Shown here one piece after another: positions 61,401 through 64,000 of a DNA stretch of 64,000 nucleotides. Each line of letters begins with the position of its first letter. Positions within the stretch are counted from its first letter, which is position 1. Source of the DNA: Diatrype stigma. Its lineage: Eukaryota > Ascomycota > Sordariomycetes > Xylariales > Diatrypaceae. A model generated the notes under the pieces. That model worked only from the letters and a program-made list of their open reading frames with translations. It searched no databases and was not told the DNA's origin. The DNA is taken from the NCBI GenBank assembly GCA_022225965.2, contig JAKJXP020000143.1:1-64000 (forward strand). The letters run 5' to 3'. The position numbers and the translations under genes were made by a program.

Positions 61401-63290
61401 TATTTATAATAACTATTACGTACGAAAGACTTAATTTAAGTAATAATGTATTAAAAACGAATTAAAATTAGCGGACAAAATAAAATTGCTACATAAAAAA
61501 TTAAAGCTTAAAAGTTAAAAGTATTAAATAAAAAAATTTATTTTATATGTTATAATAAGTTTGGCTTATTTAGGTGGCTTGTAATTATTTTATTTAAGGC
61601 ATGTATTATATTTATTATATTATTATAATTAAAAAAAGTGCCAGTTGCAATTATTAAAGCTTATTTATGTAATATTTATAAGCCAGATTTTTAATTAGAT
61701 TTAATTAACTTATTTATAAGCCAAATTTTTAATTAAACCTAATTTATTTATTTATTTATTATACTTTTATTGCTAGGTCGTTTTTTTTCGAGAAGTTTAT
61801 TTTATATTATTGCAATAACTTATATATTATTCGTTTTAGTCGTCGCCATTTATAACCATATCGTCGTATCCCGTTGCTTATAAGCATTGCGATATAGGAT
61901 TATTCGGTAGCTTATTAATTGCAATCCATGGCAATAAAATTTTTTGGCGCCAGATTATTAATTATTACGTTTTTTCTGCCGATAAAACCCTTATTTTTAA
62001 TTACGATTTAAATATTAGCCCTTATTTTATAAGCAATAGCGATGGATTTTTCCGTAATATTAAGATGCTTAATTATATAAATGCGGCAACTTTTAAGGTT
62101 CAAATTGCCGAATTATGGTTTGTTAAATTATAAGTTTTAATTCGAATGTTTATTTAAAAATAAAATTAAGGACATGGCTTCGTTTATTATCGAATGCGTT
62201 AATTCGTTTAAGCTGCTATTCGTATTTAAAATTAATCCGGAATACGCTATGGGAAAAAATAATAAAACGATATATAATATTAATAAGCCGACGTTTATTT
62301 AAATACCGCAGCAGGTGCTTTTAAGCCTATTCGAATATTAGGTTGGCGTTTTGTATTGGATGCTTTAAAAGATGCTTTTGGTTTTCGATTTGTTAATAAC
62401 TTATGGTACGTATTAAAAAATTTAATAAATATATTGCGATTTTTAAAAAAAGTCCGTTTTAAATAAACCTTGCCTTATTATTATCGTTTTTATAAACAAA
62501 TTTTCGTAATAAAATAATAAATAAACCTATAGCTTTTAGATTGTTTATTTTTTTAAGGCTTTATTTATGGATCCTTTTTACGTAAAGCAATGGTATAATA
62601 ATAGCTATAATTAAGTTATTACGTCGTCGAATATATTAAGTAATTAAAAAAGAATAATTAAAGGATATATCGGCTTTAAAAATGAAAAATCGAATAAGCG
62701 CAGTTAAGTAATTAATAATTAATTTAATTAACTTATTACCGTTAATTCCGATTTATCGTTAAATATTATTTATATTTTCCTTTATAAGCGCCAGCTTTTA
62801 TTTAATTTCAATTTGGTATAATAATTATGTCGCTTATTCTTTATATTTTCTTAAAGCCGTTTTCGTTAATTCCTTTTTTAATAGCCCTTTTTTTAGTAGT
62901 TCTTTTTTTAATAGTTATTATTAATGCGGTTTTGGCCGTTTTTGGATTTCGCCTTTCGATTACGACTATTTATGGGTAATAAAAGGCTAAATGCTTTGCG
63001 TAAATACGAATATTATACGCCTTATTTGAAGCACGGGCTTTTGACCGAATATTTGGCAAACGAGCCATATTTTTTATTCCCCGTAGGCTAAAAAAAATGG
63101 AATTCGTATTTTCGCGATTTTTAGCGACAGAATAATTAAAGAAGCTATAAATACGAATTATGTTTATGCGGTAAATTATATTAAATTATTGCGCTTAGGT
63201 TTAAAAAGAAATTAACGAAAGGCGTTATTTATAAGGCTTAGGTTATTGGTAATTAATATAATCCTAAATAAAGAATTATAGCAATAAAAA
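61400..63290. other. 3' region of HeB without a recognised gene
   Basis: AT-rich. Both strands can be read in protein-like stretches, e.g. plus strand near 62325-62410 (ILGWRFVLDALKDAFGFRF) and minus strand near 62740-63130 (RNPKTAKTALI). I could not decide which strand coded. The HeA equivalent is 38130-40030. Confidence 0.35.
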
Positions 63291-63560
63291 CGATTAATCG
63301 CAGGCGAAAACGTTCGAGGTATTTCCTAAACCTGAATTTCTGGATTTGATTTCCGTATTACATTACTTTTATAAAATAACCTCCGGTTAGGTTCTAATAT
63401 TTTACGTTAATCCAAAAAATAAGCAAGTAAAATGGCCCAGTAACCTTAAAAAAATCGCCCCGCGCGGGAAATTTTTTTGACCCGGAGAAAAAAAAAAAGG
63501 TTTCCGAAGCTTGCGTAGGGCCGTATCTTTTTTTTCTTTTCGTAGCGGTTAAAAAAATTT

Positions 63561-63955
63561 TAAATGTTAAGCTCTTAACCAGCTTTCCAGTTTATTAGGT
63601 AGGTACCTATTAATATTTCTTAGTCCGATTACGTAATTTAGTTCGTTAGTTCGGAAATTAAGAAGTAATTAAATTAGTTAATTAGTAATTAAAAAAAAAC
63701 TAAGAACTAATTATATTTAGTACTTTTTTTATATTTGTATTATATATATATATATAAGTTATTTACGAAATAATACTTTATTATTTAATATAAAGCTTAA
63801 ATGTAAAGAATTTACCTTTATATTAAATTAAAAGAAAAGAATAAAGCATTTATGAAATAACTTTCTTATATAATAATTATACTAATATAATAAATACGAA
63901 TTATAAAATCGAATAATTTCGTAATATTATTTAATAGCTTATATTTCCTTTCCCG
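63561..63955. other. LTR-like AT-rich segment at the right edge
   Basis: Starts TAAATGTTAAGCTCTTAACC, containing an inverted repeat GTTAAG-CT-CTTAAC and a TGTTA start typical of LTRs. It shares ATTAATATTTCTTARTCCGAT with 26360-26395, plus a (TA)n run at ~63745-63760. It is possibly the left LTR of a retrotransposon continuing beyond the window; the pairing LTR is not visible. Confidence 0.35.
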
Positions 63956-64000
63956 ATGCCGCCTAAGCGTAAAGGGTACCATAATAGGTATTTCCGTTAC
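63956..64000 (+). CDS. Start of an open frame running off the window
   Basis: ATG at 63956 opens 15 codons without stop to the end: MPPKRKGYHNRYFRY, a basic N-terminus. The sequence turns from AT-rich to balanced exactly here, and a basic start downstream of an LTR-like segment would fit a gag gene. With 15 residues the identity cannot be established. Confidence 0.3.
   Translation, partial: MPPKRKGYHNRYFRY

Larger units (their letters stand above)
53367..63560 (+). mobile_element. Autonomous-type Helitron HeB (10.2 kb)
   Basis: Begins TCCTAATCGGAGG after an A and ends GGTTAAAAAAATTT followed by T, with no target duplication. It has the same organisation as HeA but the opposite orientation, the two 5' ends facing each other across 5.3 kb of LINE DNA. 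RepHel is on the plus strand (~55650-60290); the Lys-rich gene is divergent on the minus strand (~54400-55500) and the unrecognised gene convergent (~60430-61400, minus). The 3' foldback arms are at 63469-63482 and 63547-63560. Copy-to-copy differences are mainly RIP-type transitions. Confidence 0.87.

Noticed and set aside
37858..63560. A 25.7-kb composite transposon bounded by foldback ends
   Set aside because: The outer ends look like terminal inverted repeats, but the interior resolves into two separate Helitrons with independent A^T insertion sites and LINE DNA between them.

Overview
This window is a repeat graveyard from the AT-rich compartment of a filamentous ascomycete (Pezizomycotina-type) genome. 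No intact host gene was found. The evidence is: (1) TA-rich DNA in which transposon reading frames are cut by TAA/TAG exactly where sister copies keep Gln or Trp codons; (2) differences between copies are overwhelmingly C/T or G/A transitions while CpG is largely kept, the signature of repeat-induced point mutation (RIP); (3) the element types: a Tad1-like LINE, a SINE that borrows the LINE 3' end, a Fot1/pogo-type DNA transposon and large Helitrons.

Layout. 1-4714: a rearranged block with a SINE tail (S1), a Fot1-like transposon split in two by an apparent inversion, and reverse-strand LINE pieces L2 and L1. 4715-7754: 3' half of LINE L3 carrying a reverse SINE (S2) and ending in a ~380-bp TTA tract. 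7755-8429: non-repetitive AT-rich DNA with one island that escaped RIP. 8430-11170: three small or truncated Helitron relatives (He1-He3). 11171-26280: a Russian-doll stack in which LINE L4 contains SINE S3, which contains LINE tail T1, which contains full-length LINE L5, which contains full-length LINE L6. 26281-53310: LINE L7 carrying SINE S4, full-length LINE L8 (itself carrying LINE tails T2 and T3 and SINE S5), a 10.2-kb Helitron (HeA) and LINE L9. 53367-63560: a second 10.2-kb Helitron (HeB), inverted relative to HeA. The last ~440 bp look LTR-like and end in an open reading start.

How the parts work together. The LINE (about 6.5 kb) codes for an ORF1 with CCHC knuckles and an ORF2 with APE endonuclease, reverse transcriptase (YADD), RNase H and a C-terminal Cys/His motif. 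Its 3' end has a CCCCC-TTCG-GGGGG hairpin and a (TCA)n tail. The SINE has a tRNA-like A box and the same 3' end, so the LINE machinery probably mobilised it. Target-site duplications of 12-16 bp are readable for most insertions, so the order of events can be reconstructed. Short LINE/SINE insertions stay GC-rich inside heavily mutated hosts, meaning they escaped RIP or arrived after it.

The most unusual unit is the HeA/HeB Helitron family. It encodes a RepHel protein (DUF6570-like N-terminus, HUH Rep, PIF1-like helicase), a divergent Lys-rich repeat protein and at least one unrecognised convergent gene. A ~97-bp inverted copy of its own 5' terminus lies ~170 bp inside the 3' end. Every coding region is degenerate; coordinates of degenerate genes are approximate because they were read by eye through stops.
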